Both the position numbers and the translations under genes were made by a program. A DNA stretch of 7,273 nt, from positions 1 to 7,273 of the forward strand of contig JAMPXQ010000067.1 in NCBI GenBank assembly GCA_023701075.1. Direction: 5' to 3'. This stretch comes from Candidatus Woesearchaeota archaeon (GTDB lineage Archaea > Nanobdellota > Nanobdellia > Woesearchaeales > GW2011-AR15). The notes beneath the pieces were generated by a model. That model worked only from the letters and a program-made list of their open reading frames with translations, ran no database searches and was not told the DNA's origin. Positions 1 through 5,673 of this stretch are shown here, piece after piece. Numbering within the stretch: the first letter of the stretch is position 1; the number at the start of each line of letters is the position of its first letter.

Positions 1-485
1 AGCGGTATCAGAGTATCGTCAATCACTTCTATCACATTGAAATCCTCAATTATCACAGTGACTATGAATATGAGCCCAAATGTCAGTATCGAAAATATCA
101 CGCCAAGAGTGACTATCTCTACTGCAATGAAACTTGCTATGAATACTGCAACTGCCTGGACAAGATATGCGACCACTATGATTGGATCCATGTCAGCTCC
201 GATGACTTTTGGGACAATGCCAGCCAATATGACAAAAAAAAGTGCAGTCAGTCCGCTGGCTGTGCTTGCCAGCAGTATCCCAAGAAAGAATATGTGTCCA
301 GGGTCCATCTTCAACTGATATTTGCTGAACAGATACTGGATATAGCCTGCGGCTATGCTGAGCACGCAAGTCGTGATTATGCTGACCTTGAATACAAACA
401 TCAGCAGCAGGATTGCAGCTATCAGACCTATCTTGACCTTATGCTTATCCATGTATCTTAGGATATCTTTTTTTTCAGCTTTCAT
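1..485 (-). CDS. Small multispanning membrane protein, C-terminus beyond window
   Basis: I do not recognise a named family. The frame is open from an ATG at 485 to the left edge (161 codons seen, no stop), so the C-terminus is missing. After a short charged N-terminus (about residues 1-18, rich in Lys) come about five hydrophobic stretches, roughly 19-31, 34-52, 64-92, 101-122 and 124-146. An acidic segment (IEDFNVIEVIDD) at the end of the visible part suggests the protein is nearly finished. The start is supported by an AGGA Shine-Dalgarno at 491-494, five bases from the ATG, and by its position 12 bases after the stop of the transglutaminase-like gene, so the two are probably co-transcribed and the second translated from an internal ribosome site. 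Its size, basic N-terminus and spacing of membrane segments resemble the membrane protein at 2044-2565. No signal peptide or catalytic motif is visible, and the function is unknown. Confidence 0.82.
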   Translation of the reverse strand, partial: MKAEKKDILRYMDKHKVKIGLIAAILLLMFVFKVSIITTCVLSIAAGYIQYLFSKYQLKMDPGHIFFLGILLASTASGLTALFFVILAGIVPKVIGADMDPIIVVAYLVQAVAVFIASFIAVEIVTLGVIFSILTFGLIFIVTVIIEDFNVIEVIDDTLIP

Positions 486-488
486 TTC

Positions 489-494
489 AATCCT
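489..494 (-). promoter_or_regulatory. Shine-Dalgarno site for the membrane protein gene at 485
   Basis: The minus strand reads AGGATT here, ending a few bases before the ATG at 485 and just after the upstream gene's TAA (498-500). This internal ribosome site decides the start and contrasts with the leaderless starts of promoter-proximal genes in the window. Confidence 0.6.
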
Positions 495-497
495 TTC

Positions 498-1067
498 TTA
501 TTCTGCCTTATATATCCCATTCCAATCAGACAGTGCAAAACAGAGCTTGAACAGGTCAGGATCTGCCGGTTCCAGGTTCTTTATCATCTCATCTGAAAGC
601 AGCCTGAAATATCTAGCGCCATCTATTATGCCCCAATAGTCGCCATCATCAACAGAGAGATAGCTTTCAAATGAATCTATCGGGATAGGCTCGCTGTATC
701 TCCTCATGGTCTTCACATATTTTGTGTTGAAATACATGTCGAAATAAGACATCACAAGCTCTCTTACTGAAGAATATACTGCATCCCTAAATCTTAATAC
801 TGAAGTGTTTGATTTAGCTACAGCGCCCCAGTATTTCCCTCTCTTGAATGCTGCAATGAGATGGTCATCATCATTGTCTGCAATTATCACTATGATAAAT
901 GCCTTATAACCAAGCTTCTTAAGTTCTGTTGCCGCAAAAAGAGCCCCTTCTGTGCAGTTTGCACTCTGCTCTTTCACGACATTTGCAGGGCATTTGAACA
1001 TCTCTTCGCTATTATACTTCATCTTATTCAGATATATCTGGATATCCATAGGTGTACCAAATTCCAT
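498..1067 (-). CDS. Transglutaminase-like cysteine protein, conserved hypothetical
   Basis: This 189-residue protein looks like a compact transglutaminase/papain-fold domain. What is seen: a Cys in NCTEGALFAA (Cys38), a His in NDDDHLIAAF (His69), and an Asn in WGAVAKSN (Asn87), the order and spacing expected of a Cys-His-Asp/Asn triad. The conserved downstream block RFRDAVYSSVRELVMSYFDMYFN (about 92-114) follows. From memory, this set of motifs (EGALFAA, DDDH, WGAIAKSN, LRELVMSYF) occurs together in an uncharacterised bacterial family, but no substrate is known to me. Whether it acts as a peptidase, a transferase or an inactive binder cannot be read from sequence. There is no signal peptide, so it is probably cytoplasmic. 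It lies 32 bases downstream of the ZIP transporter and 12 bases upstream of a membrane protein, both on the same strand. A TATA-like sequence at 1090-1098 may give it its own leaderless promoter. Confidence 0.9.
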   Translation of the reverse strand: MEFGTPMDIQIYLNKMKYNSEEMFKCPANVVKEQSANCTEGALFAATELKKLGYKAFIIVIIADNDDDHLIAAFKRGKYWGAVAKSNTSVLRFRDAVYSSVRELVMSYFDMYFNTKYVKTMRRYSEPIPIDSFESYLSVDDGDYWGIIDGARYFRLLSDEMIKNLEPADPDLFKLCFALSDWNGIYKAE

Positions 1068-1088
1068 AGAATAACTGATTATTTTTTT

Positions 1089-1099
1089 GTTTTTAAAAC
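1089..1099 (-). promoter_or_regulatory. Possible TATA box for the transglutaminase-like gene
   Basis: The minus strand reads GTTTTAAAAAC-like sequence centred about 27 bases upstream of the ATG at 1067, the same spacing as at other genes here. It directly abuts the stop codon of the ZIP gene. Read-through from the ZIP gene is equally possible, as no T-tract follows the ZIP stop on this strand. Confidence 0.4.
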
Positions 1100-1894
1100 T
1101 TATCCTAATGCGACATCAAGAATCATCATGACAACAAATCCTACAATAGTCCCCATCGTTGCAATATCCCCATTGTCCCCTTCCTGGCTTTCAGGTATCA
1201 TCTCTTCTACGCATACAAAGATCATGGCTCCTGCTGCGAATGCCAATGCATATGGAAGTATCTCTCTTGAAATGAGGACAAGCCCTGCACCTAAGACAGC
1301 GGCAACAGGCTCGACAACTGCTGACATCTGGCCTGCCCAGAATGCTTTCCATTTCGATACACCTGCCCTCCTCAGTGGGAATGAGACAGCCATGCCTTCC
1401 GGAAAATTCTGAAGCCCGATACCGATTGCAAGGGCGATTGCGCCTGCAAGTGATGCAGATTCAATGCCTGCAGCGACAGCTCCAAATGCCACTCCCACAG
1501 CAAGGCCTTCCGGGAAATTATGGAGTGTGATTGCAAGTATCAACAAGGTATTCTTGTGCCAATGAGTCTTGACACCTTCGACTTTCTTTAGTCCCGGATG
1601 GAAATGAGGAAGGAACTTGTCTATCAGCCTCAAAAAAACACCGCCTGCTAAGAACCCGACTGCAGCAGGAAGCCAGGGTATAGGGAGATTCTCTGACATA
1701 TGAAGAGCTGGCGCAAGAAGAGACCAGAAGCTTGCAGCTATCATGACACCTGCTCCAAAACCCAGCATGACATCAAGGGTCTTCTTGTTCACCTCTTTTG
1801 TGAAAAACACTGTCGCAGAACCTAGTGCAGTCACGCCCCATGTGAAGAATGACATGATGAGGGCTTGGACTATCGGAGATAATTCTGAGAACAT
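1100..1894 (-). CDS. ZIP family divalent metal (zinc) transporter, GufA type
   Basis: An integral membrane transporter that moves Zn2+ or related divalent cations into the cytoplasm. With the chosen start it has 264 residues, the usual size of short prokaryotic ZIP proteins. Seen: the two signature metal-binding helices, HNFPEG at about 125-130 and QNFPEG at about 162-167, which provide the conserved His/Asn/Glu ligands; VVEP at 193-196; and EEMIPES at about 230-236 in a later helix. A His-bearing loop (PHFHPG, then HWH, about 97-113) separates the third and fourth helices, as expected of a cytoplasmic metal-sensing loop. An in-frame start at 2005 would add 37 residues of non-membrane sequence, but the ATG at 1894 is preferred because a strong TATA box (1915-1925) lies about 26 bases upstream of it, inside that extension. 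It heads a minus-strand run with the transglutaminase-like and membrane genes. Cation specificity cannot be fixed from sequence. Confidence 0.96.
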   Translation of the reverse strand: MFSELSPIVQALIMSFFTWGVTALGSATVFFTKEVNKKTLDVMLGFGAGVMIAASFWSLLAPALHMSENLPIPWLPAAVGFLAGGVFLRLIDKFLPHFHPGLKKVEGVKTHWHKNTLLILAITLHNFPEGLAVGVAFGAVAAGIESASLAGAIALAIGIGLQNFPEGMAVSFPLRRAGVSKWKAFWAGQMSAVVEPVAAVLGAGLVLISREILPYALAFAAGAMIFVCVEEMIPESQEGDNGDIATMGTIVGFVVMMILDVALG

Positions 1895-1914
1895 GCCTTG
1901 ATGTAGTTGATGAG

Positions 1915-1925
1915 TATTTATAAAC
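1915..1925 (-). promoter_or_regulatory. TATA box of the ZIP transporter gene
   Basis: The minus strand reads GTTTATAAATA, a near-ideal archaeal TATA box, centred about 26 bases upstream of the ATG at 1894. Transcription would begin at or next to the start codon, giving a leaderless mRNA. It excludes the longer in-frame start at 2005. Confidence 0.8.
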
Positions 1926-1940
1926 TTTGCACATCTGTTA

Positions 1941-1950
1941 AAAGATCTTT
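1941..1950. promoter_or_regulatory. Palindrome upstream of the ZIP promoter, candidate operator
   Basis: AAAGATCTTT is a perfect 10-base palindrome about 16 bases upstream of the ZIP TATA box, a place where an archaeal regulator could touch the promoter. A second, imperfect palindrome, AGGATAATATCCT, lies at 1985-1997. Short palindromes arise by chance in A/T-rich intergenic DNA, so this is only a candidate. Confidence 0.25.
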
Positions 1951-2013
1951 GGCCATAAAGGGACATATTTCTGTTTTCAATCAAAGGATAATATCCTCTG
2001 CTCAAAGGCTAAT

Positions 2014-2022
2014 CTTATAAAC
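2014..2022 (+). promoter_or_regulatory. TATA box for the membrane protein gene at 2044
   Basis: CTTATAAAC is centred about 26 bases before the ATG at 2044, implying a leaderless transcript. It is paired back to back with the ZIP promoter in the 149-base divergent region 1895-2043. Confidence 0.65.
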
Positions 2023-2043
2023 TATCAATGCTAACTCAAATTC

Positions 2044-2565
2044 ATGAAACTCAAGCAGTGGCTCAAGAAGAGGCTTGGAAAGACATCCATAAGAAGCGCT
2101 CTCTTATTCACAATCATCAACCTGCTTTTCCTGATATATTTCAGCAATATCCTCATCAGGCTGCTCTTCTTCACTGCATGCGTCATTGTCACTTATTATC
2201 TTGGCAGGCTTCCTTTTGACCTAGACCTTGTGCCGCTGGCATCAGGGATACTCATGATATGGTATGATCCAGCCATGGCGATACAGTTTGCCATATGGAC
2301 CATCCCTGCTGCAGATGTCTTCGCAGGGCAGTTCAACCAATGGACTTTTGTCAGCATGATATCACTAGTGATCGGACTCATCATTGCCTCACTTTTTAAG
2401 AGCCTTGATTATAAGATACTGCTATTTGCTGTCATCATCTCCTATAATCTGATAAGGATGTTCATAACAAGCATAGTCATGAAGCAGGGAATCTCAGGAA
2501 TCCAGGCCGCATTCACACATATGTTCACATATTTAATATTGGTGAGCATCCTTCCTGATTTCTGA
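2044..2565 (+). CDS. Small multispanning membrane protein, function unknown
   Basis: This 173-residue protein is not a family I can name. A basic N-terminus (MKLKQWLKKRLGK) is followed by about six hydrophobic segments: roughly 18-33, 36-54, 62-88, 101-118, 123-146 and 157-170. The positively charged start suggests the N-terminus is cytoplasmic. A conserved-looking stretch LPFDLDLVPLASGI (about 56-69) leads the third segment, and Asp, Pro and Trp residues (WYDPAM, WTIPAADVF) lie inside or at the edge of membrane segments, which can indicate a transport or enzymatic role but do not prove one. Its length, charge layout and segment spacing resemble the partial membrane protein at 1-485, so they may be distant paralogues. 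The start is set by the TATA box at 2014-2022; an ATG at 2028 is in another frame. The downstream gene has its own promoter. Confidence 0.86.
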   Translation: MKLKQWLKKRLGKTSIRSALLFTIINLLFLIYFSNILIRLLFFTACVIVTYYLGRLPFDLDLVPLASGILMIWYDPAMAIQFAIWTIPAADVFAGQFNQWTFVSMISLVIGLIIASLFKSLDYKILLFAVIISYNLIRMFITSIVMKQGISGIQAAFTHMFTYLILVSILPDF

Positions 2566-2572
2566 GTGGGTA

Positions 2573-2582
2573 TTTTTATATA
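2573..2582 (+). promoter_or_regulatory. TATA box for the gene at 2603
   Basis: TTTTTATATA is centred about 25 bases upstream of the ATG at 2603, in the 37-base gap after the membrane protein gene, again predicting a leaderless mRNA. Confidence 0.65.
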
Positions 2583-2602
2583 ACCTGTTTCTCTTAGGCC
2601 TC

Positions 2603-3274
2603 ATGAGCTTATTTACAGGCGTGCTTAAGAAACTCAAGAGAAAAAAGGCACCAGCAGAAGAAGACCTAGATCTCACAGTAGAGGAAGCTGTAAAAAGGAT
2701 ATGGGATGAGCATAGGCTTGAGCAAGATGGCCTGGTCATAGGGACTATGCATAGGCTTCCCAAAGTCATTGAACTAAAAAGAGGAGATAAGGCAGAATAT
2801 AACTGGCTCATGGCGCAGGATATAGATCCATATTCGCATTTCTATAAACGGATTGCAATATTTCCAGAGCCTCAGCATGCACAGACATTCCTTGACAGCA
2901 AGACAAGGCCAGGTGGATACCAAATGTTCTTTTCAGGTGGAGCTGCAGCGATGTCGTTTTCACACGACATAGGGGATTGGAATCTAGACGGCATCCAGAA
3001 TATGTATAAGCTGCCTTTTGATAAGAATCTTTCAAGAGGGTATTCAGATGCGAGAGAAATCCTCTTAAATTATTTTTTTGGATTTGCAGCATCAAATTCT
3101 GTGCCTGAACTGTCTTATACAATATATCCTTTTGAAGTAGATAATCCTGATTTCAAATTCAAGCTCTTTGAGACCGCAGGAAATACGTATGGCTACTTTT
3201 TCAAAGACAGATATGAAGTCAAAGATAGGTTCGAGAAGCCGGATTATTTCAAATATGTTATGCAGAGAAAGTGA
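2603..3274 (+). CDS. Hypothetical soluble protein
   Basis: I do not recognise this 223-residue protein. It begins with a short hydrophobic-basic stretch (MSLFTGVLKKLKRKK) that could touch membrane or nucleic acid, then an acidic segment (EEDLDLTVEE, about 19-28) and a mixed alpha/beta body. Notable patches are a Gly/Ala/Ser-rich segment SGGAAAMSFSHD (111-122), an aromatic-rich segment LLNYFFGFAAS (154-164), and an aromatic and charged C-terminal third with repeated Phe, Tyr, Lys and Asp. There are no transmembrane helices, signal peptide, cysteines or clear catalytic motif. The start is supported by the TATA box 25 bases upstream. It ends one base before the stop codon of the convergent GTPase gene. 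Even amino acid composition and sustained open frame with AGA/AGG-type Arg codons support it as a real gene; the function is open. Confidence 0.86.
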   Translation: MSLFTGVLKKLKRKKAPAEEDLDLTVEEAVKRIWDEHRLEQDGLVIGTMHRLPKVIELKRGDKAEYNWLMAQDIDPYSHFYKRIAIFPEPQHAQTFLDSKTRPGGYQMFFSGGAAAMSFSHDIGDWNLDGIQNMYKLPFDKNLSRGYSDAREILLNYFFGFAASNSVPELSYTIYPFEVDNPDFKFKLFETAGNTYGYFFKDRYEVKDRFEKPDYFKYVMQRK

Positions 3275-3275
3275 A

Positions 3276-4046
3276 TCATGCTGATTCTTCAATTGGATCT
3301 TCTTTTTCTGGCTGTCTTGTCAGGCTTGCTTCATGCACTTTCCCAGTTATCCAGTCATGGACCATCTGCCTTGAAAACCTTTGAGTATCTGCCTCGCCTT
3401 TCTTAAGGAGCATGCCTCGTCTTGCTGCTTCTTCATTTATGAATTCATATGCGTCCTTATAGTCTGCCTTGAAATATTTCTTGAAAAGCACAGGGAACTC
3501 TTCCATCAGTTTTATGAGATAATATTCAGGCTCCTTCAATTGCTGAGGATTTATGCATCCTATCGCTACTTTACGGAATTCGTCTTTCTGGTCAAATTCA
3601 AAAACCCCAGGCGTATCAAGCATCCTTATCTTTCCTTTTGCCTTTATCAGCTGTATGCTTCTTGTGTGGCCTGCGACACTGCTTGTCGAAGCGGATTTCT
3701 TACCTTTCAAAAGGTTGATGACTGAGCTCTTGCCTACATTTGGATATCCCAAGACACCGACGACACATTCTTCTCCTCTCACAAGCTCGAGTATCTTCTT
3801 GAGCAGTTTTGTCGTGCCTAATTTATCCCTGCTTGAGACGATGACATGCGGATGGAAATCCTTTGCGTCAACCTCATCAACCAGGTCGCACTTATTGAGC
3901 ACGTAGAGTATCCTCTTGTCGCTGTCCTTTATCTTCCTCTCTATCTCTTTATTCCTTGTGAGCTGAGGGAACCTTGAATCAAGGACCAAGAGCAGTATAT
4001 CTGACTGATCTATCACCCTATTCACAAGCTGCCAGTAGTTTGCCAT
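3276..4046 (-). CDS. Circularly permuted GTPase, YlqF/RbgA family
   Basis: A TRAFAC-class GTPase with its GTP-binding motifs in permuted order, the hallmark of the YlqF/YawG group. In order: LVLDSRFP (20-27), G4 NKCD (51-54) giving guanine specificity, G5-like VSSRDK (70-75), G1/P-loop GYPNVGKSS (100-108), G2 Thr in AGHTRS (about 128), and G3 DTPG (144-147). A C-terminal helical part (about 170-235) matches the extension that in RbgA-type proteins binds rRNA. Members assist late large-subunit ribosome assembly; in archaea the exact step is not settled, so the role is inferred from the family. At 256 residues it is close to the usual archaeal size. The ATG at 4046 lies 23 bases after the stop of the upstream methyltransferase gene, with no strong Shine-Dalgarno, so the two are likely one operon. 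The C-terminus is an acidic tail (EKEDPIEESA). Confidence 0.96.
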   Translation of the reverse strand: MANYWQLVNRVIDQSDILLLVLDSRFPQLTRNKEIERKIKDSDKRILYVLNKCDLVDEVDAKDFHPHVIVSSRDKLGTTKLLKKILELVRGEECVVGVLGYPNVGKSSVINLLKGKKSASTSSVAGHTRSIQLIKAKGKIRMLDTPGVFEFDQKDEFRKVAIGCINPQQLKEPEYYLIKLMEEFPVLFKKYFKADYKDAYEFINEEAARRGMLLKKGEADTQRFSRQMVHDWITGKVHEASLTRQPEKEDPIEESA

Positions 4047-4069
4047 TTTTCTTTCTAATCTGTTTTTAA

Positions 4070-5035
4070 TTACTTCACATTCTGGAACTTCAGGATCTTT
4101 AGTTCCAACCCTGAATTCACTATCTTTATCTCTTCGATCAGCTTGAATATCTTTGCATCTATATCTTTCTTTGTCAGGAAGACAAGCGTCGCGTCTTTTT
4201 TTGAGACCCTTCTCATCTCAAGGAGGAACTTTTCATAGAATTCATCATCCAATGTGAACTGCTTCCCGAACGGAAGGTTGCATATGATTGCATCAAATTC
4301 ATCATCCTTGTAACTTGTCTTCTTTGCATCCATGACACTGAAAGATGCAGCTGATTTTTTCTGCTCATTATTCTTCTTCGCTATCTCGATATTCTTCTCA
4401 TCTATGTCTGAACCGCATGCTTCAAACCCCAGAAGCGATGATTCTATCGGGATGACACCGGTGCCGCACATAGGATCGAGCAGCTTGCCTTTTTTTACGC
4501 CTGATATCCTTATCATGGCAGATGCGACTGAATTTTTCAGAGAGCCAGGGATCGCCTGCATCCTCCTTGAATCATTCATCGGCTGCTCTCCAAGCGAAAC
4601 GCCAATAAGCGAGAAATCAGGATGGAGGATCACATGGAAATAGACGTCTGCAGATTCCTTGTTCAATTTCCACTTATATCTTTTTGTTATCTCCTCTGCC
4701 ATTATCTCTTCTATCTCTTTTGCAGTATAATCCCTTCTTCCGATATAACTAGCCTTTACTGAAAATGTCTTCGCTTCATAAGGTATAGAATAATCCCCTA
4801 CCTGGAACCTTATCCCTGCAAGTGTCTTCCTATACCTGCTGATATTCTCAAGCGGCTGGACAAACACAAGTACATCTTCGACAGTCTTCGCCTTAAGGAA
4901 TTCTTCTGAGTATTCTGAGTCAAAGAGTATCATCCCTTTGAAATTCCAGGTATTCTTCAGTTTCCCCAGGCCTTTGAGCTCTTCTAAAGATATATTCTCT
5001 ATCCCTTCTGTTGTGAGTGCTGCAAATCTTGGCAT
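4070..5035 (-). CDS. THUMP-domain tRNA guanine-N2 methyltransferase, Trm14/THUMPD3-like
   Basis: Predicted SAM-dependent RNA methyltransferase forming N2-methylguanosine, most likely in the tRNA acceptor stem (position 6 in characterised Trm14/TrmN enzymes). The N-terminal half (about 1-150) fits a ferredoxin-like plus THUMP region that grips the tRNA 3' end, ending in HPDFSLIGVSLG. The linker RRMQAIPGSLKNSVASAMIRIS (about 157-178) is typical of this group. The Rossmann-fold domain has motif I DPMCGTGVIPIE (187-198) for SAM, acidic loop SDID (209-212) for the ribose, and motif IV NLPFGK (253-258), the catalytic (D/N)-PP-(F/Y)-like loop. The NLPFG form is closer to THUMPD3 than to a classic NPPY, so the target guanine is uncertain; RlmL- or Trm11-type assignment is less likely on length (321 residues) and motifs. 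A TATA box lies about 26 bases upstream of the ATG at 5035. It leads a two-gene unit with the GTPase. Confidence 0.94.
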   Translation of the reverse strand: MPRFAALTTEGIENISLEELKGLGKLKNTWNFKGMILFDSEYSEEFLKAKTVEDVLVFVQPLENISRYRKTLAGIRFQVGDYSIPYEAKTFSVKASYIGRRDYTAKEIEEIMAEEITKRYKWKLNKESADVYFHVILHPDFSLIGVSLGEQPMNDSRRMQAIPGSLKNSVASAMIRISGVKKGKLLDPMCGTGVIPIESSLLGFEACGSDIDEKNIEIAKKNNEQKKSAASFSVMDAKKTSYKDDEFDAIICNLPFGKQFTLDDEFYEKFLLEMRRVSKKDATLVFLTKKDIDAKIFKLIEEIKIVNSGLELKILKFQNVK

Positions 5036-5056
5036 ATCATGAAAGGGAAACTATCG

Positions 5057-5066
5057 GATTTATATG
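5057..5066 (-). promoter_or_regulatory. TATA box of the methyltransferase-GTPase unit
   Basis: The minus strand reads CATATAAATC, centred about 26 bases upstream of the methyltransferase ATG at 5035, so the transcript is predicted leaderless. Confidence 0.7.
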
Positions 5067-5091
5067 TTGATTGGTCTTATATGGCTTGAAG

Positions 5092-5100
5092 CTATAAAAA
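5092..5100 (+). promoter_or_regulatory. TATA box of the lipoprotein gene
   Basis: CTATAAAAA is centred near 5096, which predicts a transcript start near 5121 and a leader of about 24 bases before the ATG at 5145, unlike the leaderless neighbours. A second A/T-rich element at 5103-5111 (AATATATAT) is an alternative. Confidence 0.5.
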
Positions 5101-5135
5101 GGAATATATATGATATCAATTCTTATGTTATTTAT

Positions 5136-5141
5136 GGTGAT
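5136..5141 (+). promoter_or_regulatory. Shine-Dalgarno site deciding the lipoprotein start
   Basis: GGTGAT matches the classic archaeal 16S rRNA 3'-end complement and lies three bases before the ATG at 5145. It supports 5145 over the in-frame ATG at 5064, which would put 27 residues of atypical sequence before the signal peptide and overlap the TATA box. Confidence 0.65.
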
Positions 5142-5144
5142 CTT

Positions 5145-5540
5145 ATGAAACTAAACGTGTATATGATCTTGTTTTTTAGCATGTTCTTGATATCTGCATG
5201 CACAAAGCCCTGCTTAAAGGCCAAGATAAATGTGAACAGCTGTGAATTCGGATATTATACTGCTGAAAAAGATGGATGTAAGGTGACACTATGCAGGGAA
5301 TCAAATGAATTCGGATGCGATCAATTGAATGTCGGAGATTCATATTTTGATGGATGCAACACATGCACTTGCGAGAAAGAAGGAGCTGCATGCACCCTAA
5401 AGATGTGCATCGATGGGAAAGAGAATGTTGGTGAAGGCAAGATGTGCGGCGGCATTGCCGGAATCGAGTGCGACCCAGGCTATAGGTGTGTCATGGACGG
5501 GAATTATCCTGATGCAGCAGGGAAGTGCGTCCCTGGATAA
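5145..5540 (+). CDS. Secreted cysteine-rich lipoprotein with pacifastin-like module
   Basis: A 131-residue exported protein. Residues 1-18 form a signal peptide (hydrophobic YMILFFSMFLISA) ending in a lipobox LISAC, so Cys19 is the predicted lipid anchor on the outer face of the membrane. The mature part has 14 further cysteines (23, 33, 45, 50, 58, 71, 74, 76, 83, 88, 101, 109, 115, 128), probably all disulfide bonded, in three small modules. Module 1 (23-50) is antistasin-like in spacing. Module 2 (58-88) reads C-x12-CNTCTC-x3-G-x2-CT-x3-C, nearly the pacifastin serine-protease-inhibitor consensus. Module 3 (101-128), CGGIAGIEC through YPDAAGKC, resembles a Cys motif common in short bacterial and DPANN surface proteins. 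Protease inhibition or surface binding is inferred only from the motif. It has its own promoter and Shine-Dalgarno and is followed by T-tract terminators, so it is probably monocistronic. Confidence 0.88.
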   Translation: MKLNVYMILFFSMFLISACTKPCLKAKINVNSCEFGYYTAEKDGCKVTLCRESNEFGCDQLNVGDSYFDGCNTCTCEKEGAACTLKMCIDGKENVGEGKMCGGIAGIECDPGYRCVMDGNYPDAAGKCVPG

Positions 5541-5541
5541 A

Positions 5542-5578
5542 TTTTTTGTTTTTTTGGCATCTCTTCTTGGATTTTTTT
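5542..5578 (+). terminator. T-tract terminator after the lipoprotein gene
   Basis: Two T-runs follow the stop codon directly: six Ts, G, seven Ts at 5542-5555, and seven Ts at 5572-5578. Archaeal RNA polymerase terminates at such tracts without needing a hairpin. The remaining gap to 5673 holds only the next promoter. Confidence 0.7.
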
Positions 5579-5642
5579 ATTCTTATGCGTTGATAGCCAG
5601 ATTGAATAGGATTAGCTAGACCAGTATACTCTTTTACGAAAA

Positions 5643-5651
5643 TTTTATATA
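5643..5651 (+). promoter_or_regulatory. TATA box of the tryptophan-rich protein gene
   Basis: TTTTATATA, preceded by a purine-rich CGAAAA that could serve as a BRE element, is centred about 27 bases upstream of the ATG at 5674 and predicts a leaderless mRNA. Confidence 0.72.
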
Positions 5652-5673
5652 CCTAAAACCCCATTAGCGAATT

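Noticed and set aside
37..639. Plus-strand open frames at 37-318 and 355-639
   Set aside because: They shadow the minus-strand membrane protein and the end of the transglutaminase-like gene. The minus frames have a ribosome site or promoter and a coherent protein pattern.
861..1412. Plus-strand open frame of 183 codons
   Set aside because: It is the complement of the transglutaminase-like and ZIP genes, whose minus-strand products carry clear family motifs.
1895..2005. Longer start for the ZIP transporter
   Set aside because: The extension is not membrane-like, overlaps a near-ideal TATA box and the divergent promoter region, and lengthens the protein beyond the usual family size.
5064..5144. 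N-terminal extension of the lipoprotein from an ATG at 5064
   Set aside because: It would place 27 residues before a complete signal peptide, overlap the TATA box, and ignore the GGTGAT ribosome site in front of the ATG at 5145.
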